NCBI RefSeq assembly: GCF_016097555.1
Contig: NC_054702.1
Location: forward strand, 64,153,682-64,217,681
DNA: 64,000 nt
From: Gigantopelta aegis
Taxonomy: Eukaryota; Mollusca; Gastropoda; Neomphalida; Peltospiridae
Reading direction: 5' to 3'
Every line of letters starts with the position of its first letter. Position 1 is the stretch's first letter. Positions 1-12,206 of the stretch are shown here, one piece after another. Made by a program: the position numbers and the translations under genes. A model generated the notes under the pieces. That model was not told the DNA's origin. It made no database searches and saw nothing but the letters and a program-made list of their open reading frames with translations.

Positions 1-134
1 TATAAAAGATCCCTTACTGCATTAAAAAGAATGAAGCAGCTTTCCTCTGATGACTACAAGTCATAATTACCGAATGTTTGAGATCCCATAGCCAATGATG
101 GCCAGTGGTGTTGATAAACAAAACAAACTTTAAA
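1..134 (+). repeat. SINE, tail type A, cut by window start
   Basis: It begins inside the shared central domain (tataaaagatcccttac) and runs through a tail resembling accgaatgtttgagatcc to aacaaaacaaacttt. It lies in the intron just before the last menin exon. The sequence is degenerate, so the copy is old. Confidence 0.75.
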
Positions 135-175
135 TAATAAAACATTATTTCAATTTCCATTCTTTATTTTTTTAG

Positions 176-1295
176 ATACAACTATAACCGAGAAGATGAA
201 GAAATTTACAAGGAGTTTCTTGACATTGCTAATGAGCAGATTCCAAAAATTGTGCGTGATGTTAGTAACGAGTGTCGGAAAATGGACACAACCGAACTGC
301 CACTACTACTTGACCCCGGGGTTTATGCGGACATTCTGCGCTTCTATGATGGGATTTGTGAGTGGGAGGAAGGCAGTTCAACACCTGTGCTCCACGTCGG
401 TTGGGCCGTGAAGCTCGTGTTCTCATTGTCCAAGTTCGATCCACGCGTTCGGTCGTTCTTGGATGTTCATGTTGAAGGTGCTGATGAAAACGATAGTGAC
501 GTAAATTCCGAAAATGGCGACGATCTCAACGGGAAGGAATCTGCTCAGAGCGGCACACCATCGCGGAGAGGTCGTAAAAAATCTAAGGTGGTGGAAAATA
601 TAGTTAATGACTTAAAGGATAACACATCTTTGAAGACCAAAGTTGAAAACGGAACGTGTAAAGATTTTTGTGTGAATGGCAAGTCGCCATCGGAGGAGGA
701 GCACATTAAATCTACCATTCAGGACTTGGTGTCGAAAGTTGGCGGAGATGCCAAAAACGACAGTCCGAACCCAAACATAGCTGCACTGACCGAGGCATGC
801 GGTGTGTCCATACTGAACAAAGACTACTTACTTGGTGTTGGGGAACCATTTACGACAGCACCAACAACAACAACTACATCTACAGTGACTACATCAACTG
901 CGACACCCGAGCCTCGGGTTGACCTGAACGAGTTTTTAAGTTCGCAGTCGAACGGGACGGCGTTTATGGGATTGACCGTAGAAACAATGCTCAAGGCCGA
1001 GAGCCCTGCAGACATGATGTTGTGTCGGAAGGAGACGGAGACGCGTCAGGCCCCAGACGACGACCCCGACCCCGCGGAACACCTGTTTCTCAACTGCAAC
1101 CCGGTCGCTCTCAAGCTGCACAGTGCTAAGATGAAGGGACTGAAGAAACTGTTGACGTCATCCAAGTTGAATTCTAGTGCAATCAAACTGCAGCTTACGG
1201 CACAGTCCCAAGTCCACGTCAAACACGGGGGTGGAAAGAGAGTGAGCGACGTAGAGACGTCGGGAGGAATGCGAAAGCGATCCCGCAGAGAATGA
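176..1295 (+). CDS. MEN1: Menin, last coding exon (C-terminal 372 residues)
   Basis: Menin is a nuclear scaffold that links MLL/KMT2 histone methyltransferases and transcription factors. Seen here: a polypyrimidine tract and AG acceptor end at 175, and the frame is open from 177 to the TGA at 1293-1295. The start carries the menin motifs REDEEIYKEF, LRFYDGICEWEEG and TPVLHVGWA (exon residues about 5-80). About 215 residues of acidic, Ser/Thr-rich low-complexity sequence follow. The conserved tail has KMKGLKKLL and NSSAIKLQLTAQSQV (from about residue 318) and a basic end, RKRSRRE, which could act as a nuclear localisation signal. The disordered loop is about twice the roughly 115 residues I recall for human menin. 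The first ATG at 252 is internal; upstream exons lie outside the window. The identification is firm; the loop-length comparison is from memory. Confidence 0.95.
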
Positions 1296-3032
1296 AATAC
1301 AGATTTTTGTTGATTTTTTGAAATATGTTTTGCATCATGTCAGGTTTTAACAATTATATGATATTCATTTTGTGTGTGCTTTTATGATTGTTTTTCCATT
1401 CATTATATTTGTGCTATTCATATTGTCTGTGCTATTTGTCACATCATATTTTAATATAGTGTTTATATATTGTACCACTTGTGATTTCAGACTGTGAAAT
1501 TTAGAAGGCAAAAAATTAAATTTTATTTTGTCCGAAAATTAAAAGTAATTGTGGAACATTTGTCAAATGAGTACATTGTGGATCTATACTGTTAAACTGC
1601 AATAACATGGGAACATATTAACAAGAAAAGAAAACTTTACAGGAAAGCTTTAAAAAAAATGGTATCACTTCAAAAGTGTATTTTTGTGGCTATATTTGGC
1701 AACACATAATTACAACTTGCTAAATGACTAATTAAAAAATTACCAAATGTTTGACATCCAGTAGCTGATGATAAATAAATGAATGTGCACTGCTTGTATC
1801 ATTAAAGAAAACAAACTTTAACTTTAAATAGTTAATATTTTTTTCTGGCCTATCAATAAGTTTAGCATCCAAGCGCCTTCTGAGAGAATTACAGTACAGT
1901 AAGCTTTTGCTAAAGTAAGGAACGGGTAGAAAATTATTTGTAAATACAAACTTTTGTCATGTTGGTTTTATGTTAATCAAGACTGAAATTTTTTGGTGAT
2001 AATATGCTGGCCATGACACAAATGAATTGCACTATATTGTTTTTGGTTAATATGTGATGTGGTTATAAAAATTGTCTTTCATTTCTGTTAGTAACTGTCA
2101 TTTTTATTTTTATGTGTTATGTGTTATGGTATGAATGAAAAACATATACATATGAATGAATGAAATGTAATTGTTTTAAGTTTTGCTTATTAATGGAAAA
2201 GATGTAAAAAGATAAAACATTTTTTGGGGGGGCTTTTAAAAAGCTAAGATGAAATTTAGATTATAAGCACAATTTAGGATGTTATGTTTTTTCTTTTATA
2301 AGTATACTGGGATACACATACTTGTGTTAGCAGTGGGTTTCTTTTCCGATTTGTCCAGATAAAATGTTGCAGTTAAAATATGCCAGACTTTCTAACAGCC
2401 TCTGCTTAAATATTTCGCTTCAGTGTTACGCAATTATTCTTTTCTTGTTAAGGAGGGACATTTAAAATAATTTTAAAATGTCGCCTCCACTTATAACATT
2501 TACCGGTACTAACCTTCACAGTAAGACACTGTGAGAGCATAGTTTCCACAGTCTAACTGTCTTTTAGTTTTACTAAGGGCCAATCAACAATTACTGAACG
2601 CAAAATTCAGTATTTTGAATATCCTCTCTTCCCCCATGTAATGTTTTGTAGCATTAAGGCCACTCACACCTCTAAACTTATGTAATGCTTGTCAATACCC
2701 CCCCCCCCCATTCTTGTGTGATAACTAGTGAGGACTAGAATAAAAATTAGAAAATAGTTTTGAAAATGTTACATAGCTTTTGATAAACACCCCTTGCCTC
2801 CCCCATAACATTTTGTAACTTATCTCATGCCCCCACCCCCCACCCTGAGTTATGTAATTGTTGAATGGCCCATAATGCTAAATAAATATAACAAATATTT
2901 TAATAAACTAGCATGTTTTTACTTTTAGATGATTATTAAAGATATTGTCAACTGCTTAGGCAAGTCACATTCTACTTTCAATTCTAAACTGCCTACTTGT
3001 ATTATTTGTAATTGATGTGGATGTTACATATA
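1296..3032 (+). other. Menin 3' UTR/flank, no other gene seen
   Basis: AT-rich, T-skewed sequence follows the menin stop. It holds several AATAAA-type hexamers (for example 2882-2887 and 2903-2908) and short C runs near 2700 and 2830. I cannot decide the polyadenylation site. No open frame here looks like a gene. Confidence 0.5.
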
Positions 3033-3792
3033 TTAAAGGCACTATTCTGAGTATGCTACCATTTTATCAGAACTAAAATTACATATTAAAGATATTTTCT
3101 TGTTCAGAATATCGGTGTCTGTACAAACCAGGTGTTTGTTGTCATCTTAATGTTTGTAGTAGCCCAAACCGCATTTTACCTTCCAGTAATTTTGTACATA
3201 TCAAGAAGAAGAAAAAGGTTAAGAGGTAAAATGAAAAATGGTTGCTACAAACATTAGCAAAAAAGAAAGAAATGTTTTATTTAACGACACACACAACAGA
3301 TTTTATCTACGGTTATATGGTGTCAGACATATGGTTGAGGACCACACAGATTTTGAGAGGAAACCCGCTGTCGCCACTACATGGGCTACTCTTTCCGATT
3401 AGCAGCAAGGGATCTTTTATTTGCGCTTCCCACAGGCAGAATAGCACAAACCATGGCCTTTGTTGAACCAGTTACGGATCACTGGTCGGTGCAAGTGGTT
3501 TACAACTACCCATTGAGCCTTGCGTAGCACTCACTCAGTGTTTGGAGTCGGTATCTGGATTAAAAATCCCATGCCTCGACTGGGATCCAAACCCAGTACC
3601 TACCAGCCTGTAGACCGATGGCCTAACCACGATGCCACCGAGGCCGGTCACAAACATTAGCATATGGCCACAAATACATTGGATATATAGACACTGGTAT
3701 TCTAAACAAGAAAACATATTTAATATGTAAGTTTAGTCACCAAAAAGAAATATCTTACAATGTCTGCAAACTCGGGACAGTCCATTTAATAA
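3033..3792. mobile_element. Palindromic MITE carrying a SINE insertion
   Basis: The left arm starts ttaaaggcactattctgag and includes aatgtttgtagtagccca (about 3152). The right arm has gctacaaacattag and ends gcaaactcgggacagtcca. The arms are inverted copies, typical of a TIR-only DNA element. A type-B SINE sits at 3259-3649, in the right arm. A second copy of the family lies at 8143-8632. Confidence 0.65.
3259..3649 (-). repeat. SINE, head B / tail B, full length
   Basis: Read on the - strand: a tRNA-like head with a box-B-like GGTTTGGATCCC, the shared central domain (GGATAG/CTTGCTGCTAATCGG region), and a tail ending GTCGTTAAATAAAACATTTC plus CTTT repeats. It is flanked by the perfect 12-bp target duplication acaaacattagc (3247-3258 and 3650-3661). 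Confidence 0.9.
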
Positions 3793-5031
3793 AGAAAAGT
3801 CTTTTGCTAAGAGCAAGATTCAAAAAGGTTTTTTTTTTCAGAAGTTTTTTTTTAGACATTTAGTAGTGTGCATGACTTGATCCGTATCATGACAAGCAGA
3901 CACTTTAAATTTTTTGTTTCACTAAAAATATCTTTAGAAGTCAAACTGGTGCAGTAGGGGTAGTTAATCTTATATTCCAAATCCTTCAGTATTAACCATA
4001 TTATGTGGATTGATTTATCTTTTCACTATCCAGTACACAAAATGTGAGTTTTTAGAACAATCTAGTTCTTTTTCAGAGTGTTTAAGTCTGGGCATGAATA
4101 AATTGAACTTCAGACACATCAGTTCTTAATTAATGTTAAAGGATCAAAAGAATTAAAATTTATGGTTATTGAATTAAATTTGTTTTACTAAATATATAAT
4201 ACACATCCAGATTCATTCATTACTGTTGCCCATCGATTCAAAATTATGTCATGCTGTAATCATTTGTTTACCATAAACATCGTAGTCTACAAGTACAATA
4301 TTTGTTTTATTCCATAAGATCTTCCCCAATCAGGTACGGTGTATGCTTATTATCATTACAATCCCATTGTCTATTGGAGAGAGATTTAATCGTATTGCCT
4401 AAAAGGCTGTGGGTTAAAAGTCTAGTCTCAAAACAAAACAAAGAATACAACTTAGCATGCATATGGTGTTTTTGGGACCAGCTCATTTCATACATGCAGG
4501 TTAAAATAATAAATAAAATTTTAATACTATTATTAGTTGGGTTACTTTAACCCTGCTTTCAACCCTTCCAGGCCCAGCATAATCTCCATTTCATGCTCGT
4601 GTTTTTAAAAACAAAAAGGATCATTAACTGCATCCGTCCAGTTCAGCACTTGTCATTATATACTTATAGTATTCATACCACATTATGCACTTCGACCATT
4701 ATTGTTATGCGAGATAACAATAATCTTATTGAATTCTGTTGATGTTTTATACTGAAAGGTTTATGAGAGTTGTTTGGTTTATGTTTGGTGTGATTGAAGT
4801 GAGTAAGTCAGTAAGTAAGAAAGAGAGAGGCTGTTTGCCAACAGTGGTAGTTATTTAATCTGACATTGGGATGTCCCATTTTTTAAAAATGTGTGTATCA
4901 AGATACGAGTAAAAAACATTGATGTTATGACCACTGAAGTAAAACGTAGCTTGTACCAAGGCTTGGCTAGTTTCAGAAATATGTGTACTAGTTTTATTTT
5001 CCTCAGTATGGGGCCATTCACATTCATGAGC
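3793..5031. other. AT-rich non-coding tract
   Basis: No gene, RNA gene or recognisable repeat seen. Base composition stays T-rich on the + strand, as in the preceding menin flank. Confidence 0.5.
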
Positions 5032-5039
5032 GTATAAAC

Positions 5040-5443
5040 TAGGGGTGTCACATTACACCGATGTATCACGATACTACTGCTGACAATACGATACACAATA
5101 CCCCTGCTTGTGTATTAATTCCTATTTTTACAATGTATCGATTCCTATATTAATTCCATATTCATTTACTAATACCAGTTTGTACTGGTGTGTACTTATT
5201 GACAAGTATTCTTCAAAAAAGACAATTTACAGATAATATGTGTCTGCTTATGCTGATATGTGTTTAATCAGAATTGTACTTTTATAAAGTTTATTTCTTA
5301 TTTTTAAATGACTTCACGTAAGCTGCAACTTCTTGGTTTACGGGGAGAACATTGTGAATTGGGTATCGCGATACATATCATATCACGGTCTGTGTATTGT
5401 GATATGTATTGAATCTTGAGGTAGGTGCATCGTGACACCCCTA
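5040..5443. mobile_element. hAT-like MITE with TSD
   Basis: The termini are inverted: TAGGGGTGTCAC at the left and GTGACACCCCTA at the right. They are flanked by an 8-bp target duplication, gtataaac (5032-5039) and gtattaac (5444-5451), 7/8 identical. The TIR sequence and 8-bp duplication fit the hAT superfamily. There is no coding capacity. Confidence 0.85.
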
Positions 5444-5451
5444 GTATTAAC

Positions 5452-8142
5452 CGTACAGTGGGGGTGAGTGGTAGAAGAGAAGCAGGGGCATATTTCCATT
5501 GGATGTTTACCAATCAACATTTTAAAAATTGTTTTTAGGGGAGGGGGGAGGTACCGAAGAAGAGATTGTTTATGTTGTAAAAAGGTTAATAATTGATGAG
5601 TGTTTTTACAAAACTCGTGTAGTCCATGACATGAGAATTTGAGAAAAATTATAATACAGATATTATCAGTTTAAGCATGTTTTAAAATACATGTATTTAG
5701 ATAAAAACTGATGGCGTACCTTCATATGTGGAACCTTTTGAGGCAATCATTTATTCCTGCATACTCGTTAAACATCCGTATGTCTGTAGCTGGTTTTGTG
5801 CAATTTGTTTTAAATGCATGTAGAAAAATATGTGCTTTGAGAGGTCCTTATTATGTTTTAAATATGGACTGGTAACATTTCACTGTTCACTTTAATTTAT
5901 TTGTTTTTATTTGTGTAATGTCATTTTGTTCATTATGACTGGAACTCATGAACTTTTTTCACATGATTCATCTTAAAACGGAGAACAATTTTAGAAATGA
6001 ATTGTTGTGAATATTTTGTTTTTAAATGATCCTAATGGGTCAAATATTGTTAAATAAAATGTTGTACATTTTAAGCATTGTACATAATTTGTATATATAC
6101 ACTTTTTAAACTCTGCACCTTTGATAGCCACTTCTTTCCTTGGTTATTTATAATATAATCAATCGAAATAGCTAATTTGAATGTATTCATTTACACAGTG
6201 TGTGTGATATGTTCATGCAAACCTTTCTGTTGATGAAAAACTAGATTAAAATATGTGTATTTACTTTATCATTTATCTTGCAACCTCTGTTTCTACTGGC
6301 CGATTATGTTGACCTATTAAAGCAAAGTCTTAAAGGAATACCTGCAGATTATGACTTTTGATGTTATGTACACATACATAGATACATTACAGAATCGTTC
6401 ATTTGACTTCTAGTTCATCGTACAATAACACAAATGATATTTTTAATAATTATAAAAACATTCATTGGCTGAACATTTCATATTCTGGAAGAATGAAAAT
6501 TTATCCTGGAAAAGTGCTTGAATTTTATGTTTTTTCAAGTGTTAGAACTCTGAGTCATTGACATAGCATATCACATTTTATCCTGTACAGATTCCATTCT
6601 TACCGTCACAGGATAAAACCAATATCCTACATCATTAAATAGTTATTCTCTATTTATACCTGTTAAATCATGTAAGTTGGCAAAATAGTTTTTGGGTTTT
6701 TGCAGGTGTGTTTGCACATGTTTGTGTGTACATGTATGTAGCATGTATATTATACCCTCATGCACGTGTGTCTTTATGTAATATGAGTAAAACTTAGGGA
6801 GCATATTCATTAATGAACATTTTATGCTTAAATACATAAGTTTAACTGTTGTCATGGCAGTGGTTACTTTTAGGTGAAGGACTGCAAAAGCCTCCTTCAA
6901 GATGTTTGTAAATGTTTTAAAAACAAATTTGGCTTTCGTTGGATCACAACATTTTTGAAGCCAGTGTATCTTCTAATTTTTGCATTTGCTTCCAATGATT
7001 CTTCTGTTTGACTATATAGTTCAGACTACTAGCTAGCTGACATTCAGTTATTTTAGGGGTGTGAGGTATTTGTTTTACTACTGTTAAATCTGAGGTAAGA
7101 AGCCACCCAAGGGAGTTTTTACCGAGTGGCCTCTTAAAACAGGTGTCTGCTTTATACAGTTCAGTTTGTATTAGATTATTTAGGAGAAGGTTAAAGGTTA
7201 ACTTTATAATAAAATTGTTGACTATAAGCGGTTACTATATGTGGTTTAAGTCTATTTTACTGTATACTTTCAAGTTTGTATTCCCAGTAACGAGAAAAAA
7301 AAAGTTATTCCTACTTTTTCTTCATATGCTAAACGTTCCAAACTTTATTAAAAAATTAAGATCTCGTTCTTCATATAAAACATCATTCTAGATCATATTT
7401 AGTATGTACACTACATGGCTGCAGACGCAGAAAATCGCACAACTTACATCACTATGAAAGGGATTTTCATTTTGGCCAAAAAGTAATTTTAATGCAGGAT
7501 TTTAAATAATTTTTATGAAATTTAAATATTATTTATTGAAAATGAAAACTTTCATAATGGCATCTCCTGATATTTAACTACAGCTTAGGAAGGAAAAAAA
7601 AAGTCTTGTTTTAACTTCAACTTTATTATGACGTTGACCTTTACGGTGACATTTTAAGTTAAATGGCTTGTTTATAGAATTGATATTTTGAATATGTTTG
7701 ACTGTACTGATTACTTTGTTTTCTTCCGTTAGTACATTTTACCCAGAAGTACAGAGTGATGTGTGTTTTGTTTTCACCTTTGTGGCACCAGCATTTTGTA
7801 AAGGGTTTTGACCATTCAAGAAAACATTTATCCATTTAATATGGTGGAAAATTGTCTCAAATTAATTTTGTTATATATAGATATATATACATGTATGTAT
7901 GTACCTGTGACATTCATTGTAGATTGTTTCCAATTCAGTCATAGTATAAATAACAAACCGGTGTTCATTATACATCATACATTTCTTTTTCTTTTCTCAT
8001 TCACATCAAACTTTGAAAAAATTATCAGCAAAATAGATTATTTTTGTTTTTAAAATAAGTATTGACACTTTATTGAACAGGCTGTTTCTTGAAAGGAACT
8101 TTGCTGATATTATAACATGTTTATGACCAGCAAGTCCTTTTT
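5452..8142. other. AT-rich non-coding tract in menin 3' flank
   Basis: T-skewed and without convincing genes; short open frames here are chance. A candidate polyadenylation hexamer AATAAA lies at 6053-6058, followed by TTGTACATTTTAAG. Confidence 0.45.
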
Positions 8143-8632
8143 TAATTAAAGACATTTTCCTGGTTCAAATTTTGTCCTAATGTTTGTAGTAGCCCAATGT
8201 GGATGTTACCTTTCAATGATTTCATATGTACGAAAAAATATTTAAATGTATCATAAAAAAATTAACAATGATTGCTACAAACATAAGCACACGATAGACA
8301 GATAGACAGATAGACAGACACTGGTATTTAAACAATAATTTCTCGTTCCAACCAGTGCACCACAACTGGTCAAAGTTATGTTCTTTTCTGTCTGTGAGGA
8401 AGTGCATACAAAAGATCCTTTGCTACATTAAAAAAAAATGTGGCAGGTTTTCTCTGATGACTACATGTCAAATTACCAAATGTTTTACATCCAATAGCTG
8501 ATGATTAGTTAATCAATGTGCTCTAGTGGTGATGTTAAACAAAACAAAGTTTCAATAAAAAAAAATATTTAATATGTAATTTTATTTTGAAAAAAAATCT
8601 TAAAGTAATTACAAACTCAGGATAGTACATTG
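8143..8632. mobile_element. Second palindromic MITE copy, with SINE insertion
   Basis: It matches the 3033-3792 element in order: attaaagacattttcctgg, cctaatgtttgtagtagccc, gattgctacaaacataagc, gacactggtattt, aatatttaatatgtaattt, caaactcaggatagtac. A type-A SINE interrupts it at about 8334-8553, a different site and family from the SINE in the other copy. Confidence 0.6.
8334..8553 (+). repeat. SINE, tail type A, 5'-truncated
   Basis: It begins at the tttctcgttccaaccagtgc region just after the tRNA-like head. It runs through gcatacaaaagatcctttgc and the A-type tail caatgtgctctagtggtg, ending in aacaaaacaaag. Confidence 0.8.
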
Positions 8633-8786
8633 AAGAGATAAATTTCTTAGTTTTTCATTATCAAGCAATTTGATTGAGAAATCATTATTGTGATTTATTT
8701 CTTGTAGCAACTAAGTGATTTAGCTCTTTCAGTGTCTTCAACACTTGTTTTTAAAGGTAAATTAATAATGTTTTCTTTTTCCAAGA

Positions 8787-8853
8787 TCTGACGCCATATA
8801 ACCGTAAATAAAATGTGTTGAGTGCGTCGTTAAATAAAACACTTCTTTCTTTC
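8787..8853 (+). repeat. 67-bp SINE tail-B-only insertion
   Basis: Only the last 67 bp of the B tail are present (tctgacgccatataaccg to CTTT repeats). It is flanked by the perfect 11-bp duplication tttttccaaga (8776-8786 and 8854-8864). This is a strongly 5'-truncated retroposition product, not a decayed full copy. Confidence 0.85.
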
Positions 8854-9293
8854 TTTTTCCAAGAACAGCAATATTAGTTATTTAATAATAAAAAAGTTAC
8901 TTTTTAAAATAATTTTAAAAGTTGAAAATAAAATGATCTTGTTCATATGTAACTATTTAATATTTGTGGTCTTTGTTTGTATGTAAAAATAGTTAACTGT
9001 GTGTACATTGGAAAGCGAGTACACTTCATTTTGTTATATATCTATCACCAGACATTAATAATGAAATTATTTTAAGCAATTATGGACTATTTACCAATAC
9101 TGCTGTAGGTTTTAATACAAAACTACAGTAATTAGGACATGAAATCAAATAAATCATTGGCATGTTCTTACTTTCCACTTCTGATTCAAGCATATCTGGC
9201 TGGGCAGAATTCTCCATATTTTCGAGGAGATCTGTTCAGAATAAAATATTTTGGTGCTTTTGAATTTGATACTTAATTTACATTTTGTCATGT

Positions 9294-9690
9294 TTTTACC
9301 ATGATCCTAATTATTGTTATACACACTGGGTGATTCATAAGAAAACATCTCACTTTCTGAACAGCGGGAAAGGTAGTGAACACTGAACATTACAGATTTT
9401 ACCATTATCCTAATTATTGTTATACACACTGGGTGATTCATAAGAAAACATCTCACTTTCTGAACAGCGGGAAAGGTAGTGAACACTGAACATTACAGAT
9501 TTTACCATTATCCTAATTATTGTTATACACACTGGGTGATTCATAAGAAAACATCTCACTTTCTGAACAGTGGGAAAGGTAGTGAACACTGAACATTACA
9601 AATTTGCACAAAGTCACTTTGTTATGTTGTGCAAATTGTCAATGTCTTGTGTTGCTGTTGAACAGTGGACTTGTTTATGAATCACCTGGT
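9294..9690. mobile_element. MITE with triplicated 103-bp left end
   Basis: A 103-bp unit (tttaccattatcctaatt to gaacactgaacattaca) is repeated three times head to tail between about 9294 and 9600, almost without change. Each unit holds ACTGGGTGATTCATAA, whose inverted partner TTATGAATCACCTGGT lies once at 9675-9690. The inverted pair suggests a small TIR element whose left end was tandemly amplified. Confidence 0.65.
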
Positions 9691-9849
9691 TTTTCATAAA
9701 ATGTTATAAAAATCAGCCTTCTACATTGTGACCAGTTTGGTCACATATGCGACTAAAACGTTTCATACTATCTTTTTAATAAATACAAATCGGTGCCATC
9801 TGGCTCCTAGATAGAAAAGTTAATGTAGAGGGCTGAACATTTTTACAAT

Positions 9850-10410
9850 CTTATTTGAAATATATATATATATACACACACACAGAGAAGGGAATCATGA
9901 CTTATATATAGGTAATGAAGCACAAGTAGAAACCAAGGATGATCAAAAGCAATTTTTGTCTTACCTTTATGAAATTAAAGGTGAGATGTAGGTATTAGTT
10001 TTCTGGCGGTGGTGGTGTCAACTTTTGAGATAAAAGTTTCACATTTACATCAGTTTCTCACAAACTATAAGTCATAGGTCAATGCAACTTGGTTTATAGT
10101 TGCACCTATGTGTGTTCATCGCAGTGCATGTGAAAATAATTAAACAATTTGAATTAAATACTTTTTCATTTAGCTAAATGTTGAAGTTTTGTTTTTAAAC
10201 TTCATTTCTCACAAACTACAAGACATAGATAACCTTGGATAACCTTTTTGATGATCTCTCTCATACTCTTTATGCACATTTAAAACGGTAAATTGAAGTA
10301 TATATTAAACCATGCATTTAAACATTTACAATAATTCATCACTTGTTTTTTTCTTTCTATGATGAGCGTTTCTTCATTTTCGCTTAGATCTGATTTATAA
10401 TCTGGATCAC
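9850..10410. repeat. Dispersed repeat, also present near 58 kb
   Basis: A (TA)n/(CA)n stretch at 9860-9885 precedes a segment (about 10016-10140) with cagtttctcacaaactataa and tatagttgcacctatg. The reverse complement of 58,030-58,165 has the same blocks in the same order. Family unknown to me. Confidence 0.5.
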
Positions 10411-10949
10411 ACTGAAATATAGTTCTAGTTTAATATAATTTTGTTTTCAGATGGACATCTTATGGATGCAACTATCAGTAACATTGAATTATTTTATGGT
10501 AGGTGAGACATTAAATTCTGCAGAATTCTTCTGAACATTCATAACCTGTATTTGGTATACATAAAAAAGGTACTAATTGTCTGGGGTTATGTGATGGGGC
10601 CAGGGGGTGATAGTGTAGGAGCCAGTAATTGTAATGCTGTACCTCATAATAAGGTGGTTTAGAAAGTAGTTTGGAAGCACTTCCCCTTTTTTTCGTCAGT
10701 GGATTTACCAAAGTTTCCCAATTGTAATGATGTGTCGAAAGATTCTATATAACTGTTAGTAGTGATGTTGCAATGATAGATTAATATGGGAAATATATTG
10801 TTTGGTCTTTATTAATATGATGATCGGTTATAAAAAATCAATAATCGATTGTCGCTGGAAATGAGTCCACAATTTCACTGATTGAATTGATGTAAATATG
10901 TTGTGGTTTGGGTTTGTTTTCATGTGTATGTAAGGAAAAAATACTAGCA

Positions 10950-11528
10950 TTCCATATCAAATCGATGAAAAGCAGGGTGAAATTATACATTAGCACCTTC
11001 AATTTTGCTGAAACTTTTCTGTCCTGTTTTATGAATGTGAAACACTTTTGATATGAAAGTTTCAGGTCAATATGATTTTAATTTCCAGAGATACAGGTCA
11101 TCGAAGTTTGACCAAACCGTGACCACCTTCTGACTTTTCGGATGTTATAACTCTTTGTTCTAAATGAAATATAGATGTGATTTTGGTGTCATTTTACAGA
11201 TTTTATATTTATCAACCTTTGTAGATCATGAAATGCACCAACAAATAAGAATAGAAACATTCTTAAAATTTTCAATTTGATCTTTGACCTGGCCTTGTTA
11301 TAATCCTGTAACCTCTGATTTCTGAGATTTATGGTTATATTAAAGCCAATGTTTAGGAGTTTTGGTATTTGAAAAGTTGTGAGATGTATAACATCAGGTC
11401 AGGTCAAACTTTGATGACCTATAACTATAGAATACAAGAGCAGATTGCTTTAAAATTTATACAGTAGCCATAAGTCATAAATATAAACTCGTACACAGAG
11501 TTTCATCAAAGTTGTTGATTGATATGGA
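10950..11528. mobile_element. Diverged inverted-repeat element
   Basis: The left arm has gcattccatatcaaatcgat and caggtcatcgaagtttgacc. The right arm has gtcaaactttgatgacct and ttgattgatatggaat, inverted and in mirrored order. This is a non-coding, old TIR-type element of uncertain family. Confidence 0.55.
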
Positions 11529-12206
11529 ATCCCATATATTGAATAGGTTTTAAATATAAAATAGCAGTTTGTGGTGTATTTCCCGGTGAACACGACAATA
11601 GATGAATAGTCCTACTCATTCTAATCTTTCTTCAGTTTATATAATTTTAACTGATTGTATACTAGTAATCAAAAGTTTTGATCGGTTCATACACGCCGTT
11701 TATAACCTCTGATGAAATTCTAACAGATTCCCAACATTCATAATTCATGGTGTACCTTTCCAGAGTTCCATATTTGTTGATACTTCTGTTTTCTTGTCTT
11801 TTTTTAAATGTCTCTCCCCCCCCCCCTCCCCAACTAGTGTATGTGAAGAAAACTGTTATTGCAGATTTATTTTTTCTGATTTTTATTTAACAAAACATTT
11901 AACATGCATTATGTTTGAAGAAAGACATCTTGAAAAGTCCTTGAATATTGTTTCACGGTTAATAAATCTTGTAGTTTACAAAAGACTTGTGTTGTTGGTT
12001 TTTACACTGTTTGTGGAAATAATTCATGTACATTGTATAATTTAGATACTTTTAGTTATGTAACTAATTTGACACAATTGCAAAAAGAATAGTTGTCTAT
12101 GCCGTTTTTACCTATAACATGTGAAGTATGTTCTGAAATCTATTAAAACTGAACCAGCATTTGGCATATGGAATAACATATACAAAATAGTTTCATAGGA
12201 TAAAAA
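11529..12206. other. Non-coding spacer
   Basis: AT-rich; a C run lies at 11,816-11,826. No gene recognised. Confidence 0.4.

Noticed and set aside
9294-9600. CRISPR-like regular repeats
   Set aside because: The 103-bp units are directly contiguous with no spacers, in a eukaryotic genome; a tandem repeat of a MITE end.
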